Assembly: GCA_002483265.1 (NCBI GenBank) | Contig: DLHO01000019.1 | Location: 1 to 64,000, forward strand | Source: Flavobacteriales bacterium UBA7666 | GTDB taxonomy: Bacteria > Bacteroidota > Bacteroidia > Flavobacteriales_D > Crocinitomicaceae | Length of the DNA: 64,000 nucleotides | Reading direction: 5' to 3' | Shown here: in pieces, positions 8,221 through 16,934 of the stretch | How positions within the stretch are numbered: position 1 is the first letter of the stretch | How the letters are laid out: the number at the start of each line of letters is the position of its first letter | Made by a program: the position numbers and the translations under genes | The notes under the pieces: model-generated | What the model was told of the DNA's origin: nothing | The model's database searches: none | The model's input: only the letters and a program-made list of their open reading frames with translations

Positions 8221-8519
8221 ATGACGGATTTCGTTTGACTAAAATTTATTTGCTTAAAAATAAGTTTTATCCGAGAATTCAGGTGATTTTATTACTAGTA
8301 ATATTTCACAAAAGCCTACTTTGTTTTCCAAACTTCGTAGTTTGAAAGTTGGAGTACCTCGGGTTATAACTTCTATTGAAGTTACCTTCGTCTTTCCGCC
8401 ACGGCGGACAGCGCTTTCTTCTATGCTTTATCCATACTTGAAAGATGCTCTATTCATGAAGTATCCTTACTTTCTTATACAAAAAATCCCCTGACGATTA
8501 GGTCAGGGGATTTTCAGAT
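8221..8519. other. Intergenic region with several short hairpins
   Basis: About 300 bp without a gene. It holds three small inverted repeats: AAACTtcgtAGTTT (about 8331-8343), AACTTCtattGAAGTT (about 8369-8384) and TCCGCCacGGCGGA (8395-8408). The terminator of gyrB closes its right end. No open reading frame or recognised RNA is seen. Confidence 0.5.
8481..8514 (-). terminator. Terminator of gyrB
   Basis: A 13-bp perfect stem (8483-8495 with 8502-8514) and a six-T run on the - strand lie just past the gyrB stop codon. Confidence 0.88.
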
Positions 8520-10472
8520 TTAAATATCAATTTTTGCGTACTTGGCATTTTTTTCAATGAATTCACGTCTTGGTGGAACTTCATCTCCCATTAGCATGGA
8601 GAAGATTTGATCACACTCTGCTGCATTTTCAATTGTAACTTGACGCAAAGTTCGGTGTTCAGGATTCATAGTTGTATCCCACAATTGTTCTGCATTCATC
8701 TCACCTAAACCTTTGTATCGTTGAACGTTTACTGAAGAATCTGGACCGTTTCCTTTTAACTGTGTAATTAAAGTGTCGCGCTGATCTTCATTCCAGGCAT
8801 ATTCTGCTTTCGTTCCTTTCTTCACCTGATATAATGGTGGAGTTGCGATATAGATGTACCCATTCTCAATCAACTCTTTCATGTATCGGAAGAAGAATGT
8901 TAAGATCAACGTTTCGATATGCGAACCATCCACATCGGCATCACACATGATGATGATCTTGTGATAGCGCAATTTATCTAAGTTCAGTGCTTTTGAATCT
9001 TCTTCTGTTCCGATGCGAACACCCAAAGCAGTATACATATTTTTGATCTCCTCGTTCTCGAAGATTTTATGCTGCATGGCTTTCTCCACGTTCAAAATCT
9101 TACCACGAAGCGGCATGATTGCCTGGAAATGTCTGTCGCGACCTTGCTTAGCAGTTCCACCCGCCGAATCTCCCTCGACAAAGTAGATTTCGCACAATGA
9201 AGGATCTTTTTCAGAACAATCAGCTAATTTTCCTGGTAAACCAGAACCAGTCATGACATTCTTACGTTGAACCATTTCACGTGCTTTACGTGCAGCGTGA
9301 CGAGCTCTTGCAGCAAGAATTACTTTGTCAACAATGATTTTCGCTTCAGCTGGATGTTCTTCTAAATAAATAGATAGCATCTCTGAAACTGCCTGAGAAA
9401 CCGGTGCTGTAACTTCACGGTTACCCAATTTCGTTTTCGTTTGCCCTTCGAACTGAGGTTCCTGAACTTTTACGGAAACGACAGCTGTCAATCCTTCACG
9501 GAAATCGTCACCATCAATTTCAATTTTTTCTCTTGCAAGCATTCCACTATCAGTAGCGTACTTTTTCAAGGTGTTTGTTAAACCACGTCTAAAACCAGAA
9601 AGGTGAGTTCCACCTTCATGTGTGTTGATATTGTTGACGTAAGCTTGAATATTTTCTGTATAGGAAGTGTTGTAAGTCAAAGCAACTTCAACAGGAATTC
9701 CTTCACGCTCACCTTCGAAATAAATCACATCACTAATTAGTGGTTCACGATTGCGATCCAGGTATTGAGCAAACTCACGAAGTCCTCCTTCAGAATGAAA
9801 TACATTCGAAACCGGTTTTCCATTGTCATCAACATCTCTTAAATCCGTAATTGTAATGGTGATCCCTTTGTTTAGGAAAGCCAATTCACGCATACGAGCG
9901 CAAAGTGTATCGTAATTATATTCTGTGAAATCAAAGATTGTTGCATCCGGTTTGAATCGAACTTCAGTACCGTGATCAGGAGAATTTCCAACCTCACGAA
10001 CTTCATACAATGGTTTACCAATACTGTACTCTTGTTCGAAGATCTTTCCGTCACGGTGAACAATTGCATGTAAGTGAATCGATAATGCATTCACACACGA
10101 AACACCCACACCATGTAAACCTCCGGAAACTTTATACGTGTCTTTATCGAATTTACCACCTGCGTGAAGAACCGTCATTACGATCTCCAATGCAGATTTT
10201 CCTTCTTTCTTATTGATACCTGTTGGAATTCCACGACCGTTATCTTTAACTGTAATGGAGTTGTCTTCATTGATCCAAACACCGATCGTGTCACAATGAC
10301 CAGCCAAAGCCTCATCGATCGAGTTATCAACTACCTCATAAACAAGGTGGTGAAGACCTTTTACTCCAACATCACCAATGTACATGGCAGGACGTTTACG
10401 AACAGCCTCTAAGCCTTCTAATACCTGAATATTATCCGCAGAATAATCCTGATTCTTTTTTTCTTCGCTCAT
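8520..10472 (-). CDS. gyrB: DNA gyrase subunit B
   Basis: The ATPase subunit of DNA gyrase (650 aa), which with GyrA introduces negative supercoils. In order: GHKL ATPase motifs (VVDNSIDEAL, DNGRGIPTG, GLHGVGVSCVNALS), the transducer domain, and the Toprim domain (EGDSAGG; DADVDGSH), ending with the usual GyrB tail QRYKGLGEMN. It is about 650 aa long, without the 165-aa insert of gamma-proteobacterial GyrB, as normal for Bacteroidota. The start MSEEKKNQDYS at 10472 is preferred to the ORF start at 10496 because of the family N-terminus. A TATATTTG element lies about 40 nt upstream. Confidence 0.97.
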   Translation of the reverse strand: MSEEKKNQDYSADNIQVLEGLEAVRKRPAMYIGDVGVKGLHHLVYEVVDNSIDEALAGHCDTIGVWINEDNSITVKDNGRGIPTGINKKEGKSALEIVMTVLHAGGKFDKDTYKVSGGLHGVGVSCVNALSIHLHAIVHRDGKIFEQEYSIGKPLYEVREVGNSPDHGTEVRFKPDATIFDFTEYNYDTLCARMRELAFLNKGITITITDLRDVDDNGKPVSNVFHSEGGLREFAQYLDRNREPLISDVIYFEGEREGIPVEVALTYNTSYTENIQAYVNNINTHEGGTHLSGFRRGLTNTLKKYATDSGMLAREKIEIDGDDFREGLTAVVSVKVQEPQFEGQTKTKLGNREVTAPVSQAVSEMLSIYLEEHPAEAKIIVDKVILAARARHAARKAREMVQRKNVMTGSGLPGKLADCSEKDPSLCEIYFVEGDSAGGTAKQGRDRHFQAIMPLRGKILNVEKAMQHKIFENEEIKNMYTALGVRIGTEEDSKALNLDKLRYHKIIIMCDADVDGSHIETLILTFFFRYMKELIENGYIYIATPPLYQVKKGTKAEYAWNEDQRDTLITQLKGNGPDSSVNVQRYKGLGEMNAEQLWDTTMNPEHRTLRQVTIENAAECDQIFSMLMGDEVPPRREFIEKNAKYAKIDI

Positions 10473-10510
10473 AAATAAGTTGCTTAAAAAGTGCATTTTT
10501 CAATGCAGAA

Positions 10511-10518
10511 CAAATATA
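10511..10518 (-). promoter_or_regulatory. -7 promoter element of gyrB
   Basis: TATATTTG on the - strand fits TAnnTTTG and gives a leader of about 30-35 nt that includes a small inverted repeat (TGCATT/AATGCA at 10492-10507). Confidence 0.55.
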
Positions 10519-10598
10519 CGGAATTAAGCGCTTTTTCGGGAGCCAAAAAGGGTTAAAGCACCAGTACTTATTAACAAAATATTGACATTTTAACGCAT

Positions 10599-10626
10599 AA
10601 AAAAGCCCCGATCAAATCGGGGCTTT
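10599..10626 (-). terminator. Terminator of the 559-aa secreted protein gene
   Basis: An 11-bp perfect stem (AAAGCCCCGAT / ATCGGGGCTTT) with a 3-nt loop, followed by a T-run on the - strand, lies just past the stop codon at 10631. Confidence 0.88.
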
Positions 10627-10630
10627 CTGC

Positions 10631-12310
10631 TTATTCTTTAATTTTAATTCGGATCATAATATCCTGCTTCTTCTTGATGTATGTCTCTAATGCAAATTCA
10701 TCATTTCCAAGCTCCACAATTCGTTTGGGAGAGAATTGGAATAGTTCATATCCCTGAGCGTCTCTTGTGTCAAGAATTGATAGTTTTTTAACGCTGCCTG
10801 ATTCTTTATTGATTTGGTAAGCTGTCAAGAAACCTCCTTTTCCTTGTTCATGTCGCGCAGGAACTTTGTTTTCGTCTAATGCAATGTTTTTTACATTGTC
10901 TAAGAACATGATGTAATAATTCCCTTTCGATTCAACTAGTTTGTAACTAAGTTCTGTGTTTCTGAAAAACGTTGTGCTGAATGCCATCGGATTAAAAAAC
11001 GAGCCTCCAGTAGAACTGCTGTGCTGTCTTTTTGGAAGTTTTTTCATGTAAACCAACTCACCATTCTTATCGATCTTAGCAGCTAACATCTCTTCGAAAT
11101 AATAATCGTATTTCGTACTAGAACCTCCTATAGAGACTCCGGTTCCCATACCACCAGGTGATGATGTAGTTGTTACTACTACATAGTATTTTTCAGCGGC
11201 AAAGAAAATACTTCCATCATCGTGGATAAGGATATCACGAAGAACCATATTGGTCATTCCAAGGTCTTTTCCTTTTCCTTCTTTTTTATCCATTTTGTCC
11301 TGACTTCTCTGGGACATGTATTGTTTGATCAGTTCGGTAGGGATTTCGAATGATTTAAAATCAACTTGTTTGCCGTCTTTGTCAAGGGCGCAGTAAAAAA
11401 TACCATCTGTCTGGATACCTCTTTTGTTACCATAAAAACCAGCAATCATCAAGGCATCATTTTTGCCTTCAAAGAAATTTACCTGAGTAACATATTTCCC
11501 CTGAACATCCACGTCGGAAGCATTTACATCAACACCTGATTCGGAAACAGACACCAATTGATAATCATAATTTGGGTTGTCCTCGCGGTCGAACTTTTTA
11601 GTTTCGCCTTCTTTCATGACTTCTGTCAGGATGAAAACATCCCCGTTTGAACCAACGGTATAATCGATGTTGTCCATGCGAGCTTCTGTATATGGCATTT
11701 CAACATCTTTGCCCCACAATTGCTTTACATTGGAGTCAAAGACATACATACCGATCACATCTTTGTTTACTTTGTCATTACGTGATTCCGGTTTTTTACG
11801 GAAATGAACCAACAATTTAGAACCGTCAAAAGAAGAAGCTAATTTGAACTTGTTTCCGTCACCTCCTGTTACCTTACCTTCAACAGCGACAATGCGTTCA
11901 CCTTCATTTTCGAATTCACCACTCTTTAAGTTGATCGCTCTTACATAAAGTTGCTCCGTTTGGTTGGCTTTGTCCCAAACAGAATAAAGCAGGTATACAA
12001 AATCTTCTGTTTCAATGTCGTCTTCGTAAACAGTTCCATTTGGAAAATCCTCATACGTCTTGGTAGATTCCTGACTTATAGGTGATCCTGAGAATTTTTG
12101 GATGGTAACTGAACGGCTGTTCATTTTGAAAGAGATCACATCGCCATTTCGTCCTGAATAACTTTTTACTGCGGCATCCACAACAGGATACGGTTCACCA
12201 ACTTTGTATTCGAATTCCTTCGAAGTAGTAATTTTTTCATCCTGAGCCAGCACAGTACCTGTAAAGGTGGCTCCGATGAATGCTAAGGTAGCGAGGTTTT
12301 TAATCTTCAT
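10631..12310 (-). CDS. Secreted protein of unknown function
   Basis: A 559-aa protein with a Sec signal peptide (MKIKNLATLAFIGATFTGTVLAQ). No enzymatic motif is recognised. The sequence looks like repeated beta-hairpins with DGS/NGD turns (SFDGSKLLVHFRKK, GSNGDVFILTEV, HDDGSIFFAAEKYY), suggesting a beta-propeller-like fold in the periplasm or at the surface. It lacks a type IX C-terminal sorting signature. It is co-directional with the exported peroxidase gene and starts 11 nt after that gene's stop, so they may be co-transcribed; no shared role is evident. Confidence 0.6.
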   Translation of the reverse strand: MKIKNLATLAFIGATFTGTVLAQDEKITTSKEFEYKVGEPYPVVDAAVKSYSGRNGDVISFKMNSRSVTIQKFSGSPISQESTKTYEDFPNGTVYEDDIETEDFVYLLYSVWDKANQTEQLYVRAINLKSGEFENEGERIVAVEGKVTGGDGNKFKLASSFDGSKLLVHFRKKPESRNDKVNKDVIGMYVFDSNVKQLWGKDVEMPYTEARMDNIDYTVGSNGDVFILTEVMKEGETKKFDREDNPNYDYQLVSVSESGVDVNASDVDVQGKYVTQVNFFEGKNDALMIAGFYGNKRGIQTDGIFYCALDKDGKQVDFKSFEIPTELIKQYMSQRSQDKMDKKEGKGKDLGMTNMVLRDILIHDDGSIFFAAEKYYVVVTTTSSPGGMGTGVSIGGSSTKYDYYFEEMLAAKIDKNGELVYMKKLPKRQHSSSTGGSFFNPMAFSTTFFRNTELSYKLVESKGNYYIMFLDNVKNIALDENKVPARHEQGKGGFLTAYQINKESGSVKKLSILDTRDAQGYELFQFSPKRIVELGNDEFALETYIKKKQDIMIRIKIKE

Positions 12311-12321
12311 TTGTATGTATG

Positions 12322-12855
12322 TTATTTGTTTACAATCCAGGAAGTAATCTCTTCAGACAAGGGTTTTGTCCCCGGAGCGATTACTTTAACTAATTTACCT
12401 TCTTCGTTAATCAGGTATTTTTGAAAATTCCATTTCACAGAATTATCCGAATATCCATTTTGTTTTTTCTCGGTAAGGAATTGATACAAGGGATGCATCT
12501 CTTTTCCTTTGACTTCAATTTTACCCATCATAGGAAAACTTACTCCATAATTCTTTTTACAAAAGTCTTTGATCTCCTCATTCGAACCCGGTTCTTGTGA
12601 CATGAAGTCATTGGATGGAAATCCGACGATGATGAAGTTTTGATCTTTGTATGTTTCGTATAATTTTTCCAATTCTTCGTATTGAGGAGTTAATCCGCAT
12701 TTTGAAGCCGTATTTACGATCATTACCTTTTTTCCTTTCAGGGATGCAAGGTCAAATTCTTTGCCGTCAATATCAGTAACTTTGAAATCATAGATCGATT
12801 GTGCAGAAGCAATTACGCTTACAAGTACGAATAAAGAAAATAGTATTGCTTTCAT
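12322..12855 (-). CDS. Exported glutathione peroxidase family protein
   Basis: A thiol-dependent peroxidase (177 aa) with a signal peptide (MKAILFSLFVLVSVIASAQ), so it acts in the periplasm, probably with a thioredoxin-like reductant. The peroxidatic cysteine is Cys53 (NTASKCGLTPQY). The Trp-Asn pair of the catalytic tetrad is present in VKWNFQKYL. The usual FPCNQF motif reads FPSNDF, so the tetrad Gln is replaced by Asp. The ATG at 12855 is chosen because it starts the signal peptide; the longer reading from 12936 would overlap the divergent gene. Divergent to the OmpA-like gene at 12925. Confidence 0.88.
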   Translation of the reverse strand: MKAILFSLFVLVSVIASAQSIYDFKVTDIDGKEFDLASLKGKKVMIVNTASKCGLTPQYEELEKLYETYKDQNFIIVGFPSNDFMSQEPGSNEEIKDFCKKNYGVSFPMMGKIEVKGKEMHPLYQFLTEKKQNGYSDNSVKWNFQKYLINEEGKLVKVIAPGTKPLSEEITSWIVNK

Positions 12856-12924
12856 AATCAAAATTTTATTGTTTTTAAGATGCCGAAAAGGCAACTTTTT
12901 TCTAAAATTAACGAATAAGAGAAC

Positions 12925-13764
12925 ATGAAGTACCAACTTTTCATTTTTTCAATCTTTGTATCATTCATTATCAACGCTCAAGTTACCGGAGTTTGGAAAG
13001 GAGTATTGATTCGGGATGGTCAGAAATTGGATCAGGCATCCATCATTTACTTTGATTTTGGGAAGGATCTGCTTACCCGTGAAGAGATGACAGGAAAGGA
13101 TGGATACGTCGTTCGTGTATTGAAAGTGGATTCTAAAAATGGATTAATAAAAGCCAAACAATCGACCATTATAAAGAAAAAAGATATCTACGGAAACCGC
13201 TGGTGTACGTTGGACTTTGAAATGGCGTATGTGGATTCAACGGGCTATCTTCAGGGAAAGTTCTTCAGTTTGGAATGCAAGGGGATTAGTGGGAAAATAG
13301 TTTGCTTTAAAGTGTCGGAAACAATTTCAAAAGAAAAGACTTCGATTGAATTGCAATCCTGGAGACCTATTTTCATCGACGACATTAAGAACGGAAGAAA
13401 ATCCAGAGAAATCAGAGATTTGGAACGGAAAAATTTTCATTTTGAACCCATTTATTTTGATTATGATAAGGCAGATATTCGATCGGAATACGACGCCTTC
13501 TTAAAACGGATCGTTTACGTTATCAATAGCCATTCTGACTTACGGGTTCGGGTAACAGGTAATACGGACGCAGACGGATCGGATGAGTACAACGTACAGC
13601 TTTCTGAGCGTAGAGCACAAGCAATTATCGAGTTCTTCGTAAAAGCAGGTCTAAAGCGTGATCGGATTGTAATAGATTTCAAAGGCGAAAAGAATCCTGT
13701 AAGCGACAATAAGTCTGCTGAAGGAAAGCAATTAAACAGAAGGGTAGACTTTGAGTTTATTTAA
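12925..13764 (+). CDS. OmpA-family envelope protein
   Basis: A 279-aa protein with signal peptide (MKYQLFIFSIFVSFIINAQ), an N-terminal beta-rich domain of unknown type (about residues 20-150), and a C-terminal OmpA-like peptidoglycan-binding domain (about 170-279). The latter contains YFDYDKADIRSEY, the diaminopimelate-binding motif TDADGSDEYNVQLSERRA and NRRVDFEFI. It probably anchors the outer membrane or its partner domain to the cell wall. Divergent from the peroxidase with about 70 bp between the starts. Confidence 0.85.
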   Translation: MKYQLFIFSIFVSFIINAQVTGVWKGVLIRDGQKLDQASIIYFDFGKDLLTREEMTGKDGYVVRVLKVDSKNGLIKAKQSTIIKKKDIYGNRWCTLDFEMAYVDSTGYLQGKFFSLECKGISGKIVCFKVSETISKEKTSIELQSWRPIFIDDIKNGRKSREIRDLERKNFHFEPIYFDYDKADIRSEYDAFLKRIVYVINSHSDLRVRVTGNTDADGSDEYNVQLSERRAQAIIEFFVKAGLKRDRIVIDFKGEKNPVSDNKSAEGKQLNRRVDFEFI

Positions 13765-13775
13765 GCCACAGTCAA

Positions 13776-14423
13776 TTAAATCCGATCTACCAATTCTTCG
13801 TTTCCGCTAGTATATGAATTATTCGCTTTCTCTATAAGTGCATTAATTCGCGGTTGTACAAACCAAACCCCAACAGGAAAGATCCAGATCAGGAAAAAGT
13901 CCCCGACAAAAGTTGAGAACCGCGCATTTCTTTGCAGTTCTGCACTTCGGATTGTTTTCGCTGCGAAGTAGATGGTGTGAAGGATGCAGAAGATACTGAA
14001 GAAGTGAAGAATGAAAACAACAATGCCCAGAATACCTAGCTGCAACATTTCGTCGACACTTGGCTCAGAGACGGCTGTTTTTTCGACTACAAAAGCGATA
14101 AAAAATGGAAGCAGGCAGAGGTAGATGATCGGGATAAAGAAGAACAATTTAATTCTTCTAGTTGGAAATTTCACGCGAATAGTCACGAGCTTGCTAAGCT
14201 TCGTTAATACATTCCAGAACCAGGCAAATTGAATGAATCCACAAAGAACAAAGAGAATAGGAAAGAAGTAAAAAATCCATATGGCATCTTCCGGTCTTTG
14301 AACACGATGACCCAACATAATAATCGCCACTGCGACACCAAAAATGATAGAGGTAATAAATGGAATAACTACAAGTGGTACAAATAGCTGCCAGTGTTTT
14401 GCGCGAAGAAAGATTGAGTTCAT
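13776..14423 (-). CDS. Integral membrane protein of unknown function
   Basis: A 215-aa protein with five strongly hydrophobic segments (roughly residues 12-36, 44-70, 90-112, 125-150 and 172-188). It starts FLRAKHWQLF and ends with a segment of the form FVGDFFLIWIFPVGVWFVQPRI, an arrangement I associate with uncharacterised Bacteroidota membrane proteins. No transport or enzymatic motif is seen. It converges on the OmpA-like gene with an 11-nt gap. Confidence 0.6.
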   Translation of the reverse strand: MNSIFLRAKHWQLFVPLVVIPFITSIIFGVAVAIIMLGHRVQRPEDAIWIFYFFPILFVLCGFIQFAWFWNVLTKLSKLVTIRVKFPTRRIKLFFFIPIIYLCLLPFFIAFVVEKTAVSEPSVDEMLQLGILGIVVFILHFFSIFCILHTIYFAAKTIRSAELQRNARFSTFVGDFFLIWIFPVGVWFVQPRINALIEKANNSYTSGNEELVDRI

Positions 14424-14455
14424 AGGATGAAGATTTAACCGAATTCAAATGTAAT

Positions 14456-14490
14456 AAAAAACCCCGACGATCGCTAAGCGATGTCGGGGT
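14456..14490 (-). terminator. Terminator of the OmpA/TPR lipoprotein gene
   Basis: ACCCCGAC pairs with GTCGGGGT and ATCGC with GCGAT (14461-14490, one bulged G), followed by a T-run on the - strand. It lies just past the stop codon at 14513. Confidence 0.82.
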
Positions 14491-14512
14491 CTATATTTAA
14501 GAAGTTAATTCC

Positions 14513-16213
14513 TTACTTAATGAAAGACATAGAAGCGTCTTCAGCATACTTCAAGAACTCACGATCTTTAGCAGCTTTTGCTTTCCATGCAGCATCTTTA
14601 CCGATAGCATTTTTCAAGTTGCTAACAAGGTCTGTCAATTTGCTTTGACGAGCAGCAGCAATTGCTTTCAAGTAATATCCTTGACCAGACTCTTTGTCAT
14701 TTGAATTATCGATAGTGCTGATTGCAGCAGCAGCATCTCCATTCAACAATTGAGCTAACGCTTTGTTGAAAGAAGCAGTTCCACCGAATGAACTTACTGC
14801 ATCTGCATATTTACCGTTTTGAATCGCTAAGATTCCTTTGTTGTAATTTACTTCATCACCAGCACCACCAGCTTGTCCGAATAAGTCAGCAGCTTTTTTA
14901 CGATCTCCGCTTACTCCAGCAACAGCACCTAAGTTGTTTTTAGAGATAGCATTGTCTTTCAAGCTGTTTGCTTTTTCGAATTGAGATTTAGCCTCTGCAA
15001 CTTTACCTTGGTTGTACAATACAACACCAACGTTGTTTGCAGCACGGTAATCAGATGGATCTTTTTTCTCAGCCTCACGGTACAAACGACCTTTCTCATT
15101 CAAGTCTTCAGTTAAAGTAGCTGTAAACAACAACTCTTCTAAAGTCAATTTTTGTGGATCTGAAGTAGAGATAGTTTTTAACTCATCATCAGAATATCCT
15201 GTTAGATCATAAACAACGCTTACTTCAGCACGACGTAACAATGGGAAAATTGTTTTGTCTAATTCTGTAAATGATTTACCTAAGTTTCTCATTTCAGTCT
15301 CACGTTGATTTGGATCAGCATACATTTGAAGTACACGTAAAATCAGATCTTTATCTTCTTGCTTAATTGAAGTGTTTTTAGCTAATTGAACTTTGAATCC
15401 GTCAAAATCCTCACCACGTCCAGCCAAGTTGTAAATTTCACCTGAAGCTTTTTCGTTTTTAGCTTTTTTAGCTACTTCAATCATACCACCTTTACCAGAA
15501 TTAGCACGGTCAGAAGACAATGTCTCATTCTTAGCTACTTCTCCTTCAGGAGATGCATAACCAGTGATATTGATTGATTTGATGTTGATTTTAGGGTTTG
15601 ATTGAGCTGCTGCTAACCAAGATCCTAAGTTTACCATATCTGAATCTTTATATTCAGTTTTACGAACATCGTATTTCGCTTTCAAATAGTTGAATTGAGC
15701 TGGAGCTGTGTGCTCGATTACTCTTTTAAACTCGTCTTTAGCATAAATACATTTGAAATCTTTATTCACTAAGTAAGGAGTGATAATAGTTCCTTTTGCG
15801 ATTTCTTTATCCTCAAATTTCCCTACTTTCTCTTTTCCTCCTTTGAATACTTTTCCAGTTACGATTAATTCAGTGTATTCAAATTCAGGTTTGTATGGAA
15901 TAACATCTGTGTATGTTAATGTTCCACCTGGTTTGTACTGAATTACTGTTCCATTCGCTGTTGCTTTCTCACCTTGCACTGTTACCGTTTTTAACGACGT
16001 TCCAGCTAACTTCGGAGTGATTTCAGCGTATGCCTTTTTCTTAATTCCTTTTTCCGGGAATTTAACATCAACCTTTACACGTACACTGTCAGCGTGCATC
16101 TCAAGAGGGCTTGGAGTTACTGTGTAATCCAGATCCTTTAAAAGATCACAACTTGAAACAAGCGAACCAGTTACAGCGATAAAAGCTAATCCTTTGATAC
16201 TTTGCTTTCTCAT
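14513..16213 (-). CDS. OmpA-like lipoprotein with TPR repeats
   Basis: A 566-aa predicted lipoprotein (signal peptide ending in LVSSC). After a beta-rich N-terminal region (residues about 30-150) comes an OmpA-like segment with the motif GYASPEGEVAKNETLSSDRA, then C-terminal tetratricopeptide repeats (AANNVGVVLYNQGKVAEAKS and following). The combination suggests an outer-membrane lipoprotein that touches peptidoglycan and recruits partners through TPRs; the role is not known. Codon use is strongly biased and alanine/lysine-rich, as in abundant proteins. Start at ATG 16213 or 16219 cannot be separated. Confidence 0.7.
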   Translation of the reverse strand: MRKQSIKGLAFIAVTGSLVSSCDLLKDLDYTVTPSPLEMHADSVRVKVDVKFPEKGIKKKAYAEITPKLAGTSLKTVTVQGEKATANGTVIQYKPGGTLTYTDVIPYKPEFEYTELIVTGKVFKGGKEKVGKFEDKEIAKGTIITPYLVNKDFKCIYAKDEFKRVIEHTAPAQFNYLKAKYDVRKTEYKDSDMVNLGSWLAAAQSNPKINIKSINITGYASPEGEVAKNETLSSDRANSGKGGMIEVAKKAKNEKASGEIYNLAGRGEDFDGFKVQLAKNTSIKQEDKDLILRVLQMYADPNQRETEMRNLGKSFTELDKTIFPLLRRAEVSVVYDLTGYSDDELKTISTSDPQKLTLEELLFTATLTEDLNEKGRLYREAEKKDPSDYRAANNVGVVLYNQGKVAEAKSQFEKANSLKDNAISKNNLGAVAGVSGDRKKAADLFGQAGGAGDEVNYNKGILAIQNGKYADAVSSFGGTASFNKALAQLLNGDAAAAISTIDNSNDKESGQGYYLKAIAAARQSKLTDLVSNLKNAIGKDAAWKAKAAKDREFLKYAEDASMSFIK

Positions 16214-16295
16214 ATTCAATTGTTAGTTACTACCTTAATAAAATTCCTTGCAATAATAAACATAATTTTTTAACCTATGAAAGATTAATATGTAT

Positions 16296-16832
16296 TTATT
16301 CATTGACAAGTGGTGGATTATAAACGACGAATGGAAATTCCGGGTTTTTAAATTTGGTTTTTAGTTCTTCAAAATTGACTCCAAGTGACTGAAAGAAAAA
16401 TGAACCGATCAGTTCATTCATAGGTTCGATTACAAACTGTCTTTCAGTAATATACGGATGCGGAATTGTTAATTCCGGCAATTGAATTTTCTGATCCTTA
16501 AACAGTAAGATATCGAGGTCAATAATTCGGGATTCATATCCTTCTTTCAAGATCTTTTTCCGTCCCATTTTTTTTTCCACAAATTGAGTGGCTTTTAAAC
16601 AATTCATTGGTTTTATTGGGCTTACGCACTCAAATACAGCATTTAAGAATAAATCGTCTGATTCAAAGCCCCAGGCTTGCGTTTCATAGACGGAAGAAGT
16701 GCGAATAACGGTAATATCCAATGAATTAAGCTCATCCATTGCATGCCTGATATGCTCCAGCCGATTCCCCAGATTCGTTCCGACACCGATATAAATGAAT
16801 TCGTTATAATCTGTTTTTTTCTGACTTACCAT
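16296..16832 (-). CDS. folK: 2-amino-4-hydroxy-6-hydroxymethyldihydropteridine diphosphokinase
   Basis: Pyrophosphorylates 6-hydroxymethyl-dihydropterin with ATP, the step before dihydropteroate synthesis in folate formation. At 178 aa it is close to E. coli FolK (159 aa). It shows GVGTNLGNRLEHI near the N-terminus, SSVYETQAWGF, FLNAVFEC, and the signature RIIDLDILLF followed by LTIPHPYITERQFVIEPMNEL. The N-terminus carries about ten extra residues (MVSQKKTDYN). It is divergent from sppA and is the only folate gene here besides folC at 54.6 kb. Confidence 0.95.
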   Translation of the reverse strand: MVSQKKTDYNEFIYIGVGTNLGNRLEHIRHAMDELNSLDITVIRTSSVYETQAWGFESDDLFLNAVFECVSPIKPMNCLKATQFVEKKMGRKKILKEGYESRIIDLDILLFKDQKIQLPELTIPHPYITERQFVIEPMNELIGSFFFQSLGVNFEELKTKFKNPEFPFVVYNPPLVNE

Positions 16833-16909
16833 TCAAATCAATATTTATCCTTTTGATGGAGTAAAGATAACTTACATCATTAAAGGTGAAATGACTTTTT
16901 TTTTGAGCG

Positions 16910-16917
16910 TATATTTG
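16910..16917 (+). promoter_or_regulatory. -7 promoter element of sppA
   Basis: TATATTTG fits TAnnTTTG and lies 17 nt before the sppA ATG, giving a leader of about 10-12 nt. Confidence 0.5.
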
Positions 16918-16934
16918 TTTCAAAGTTATATTCT

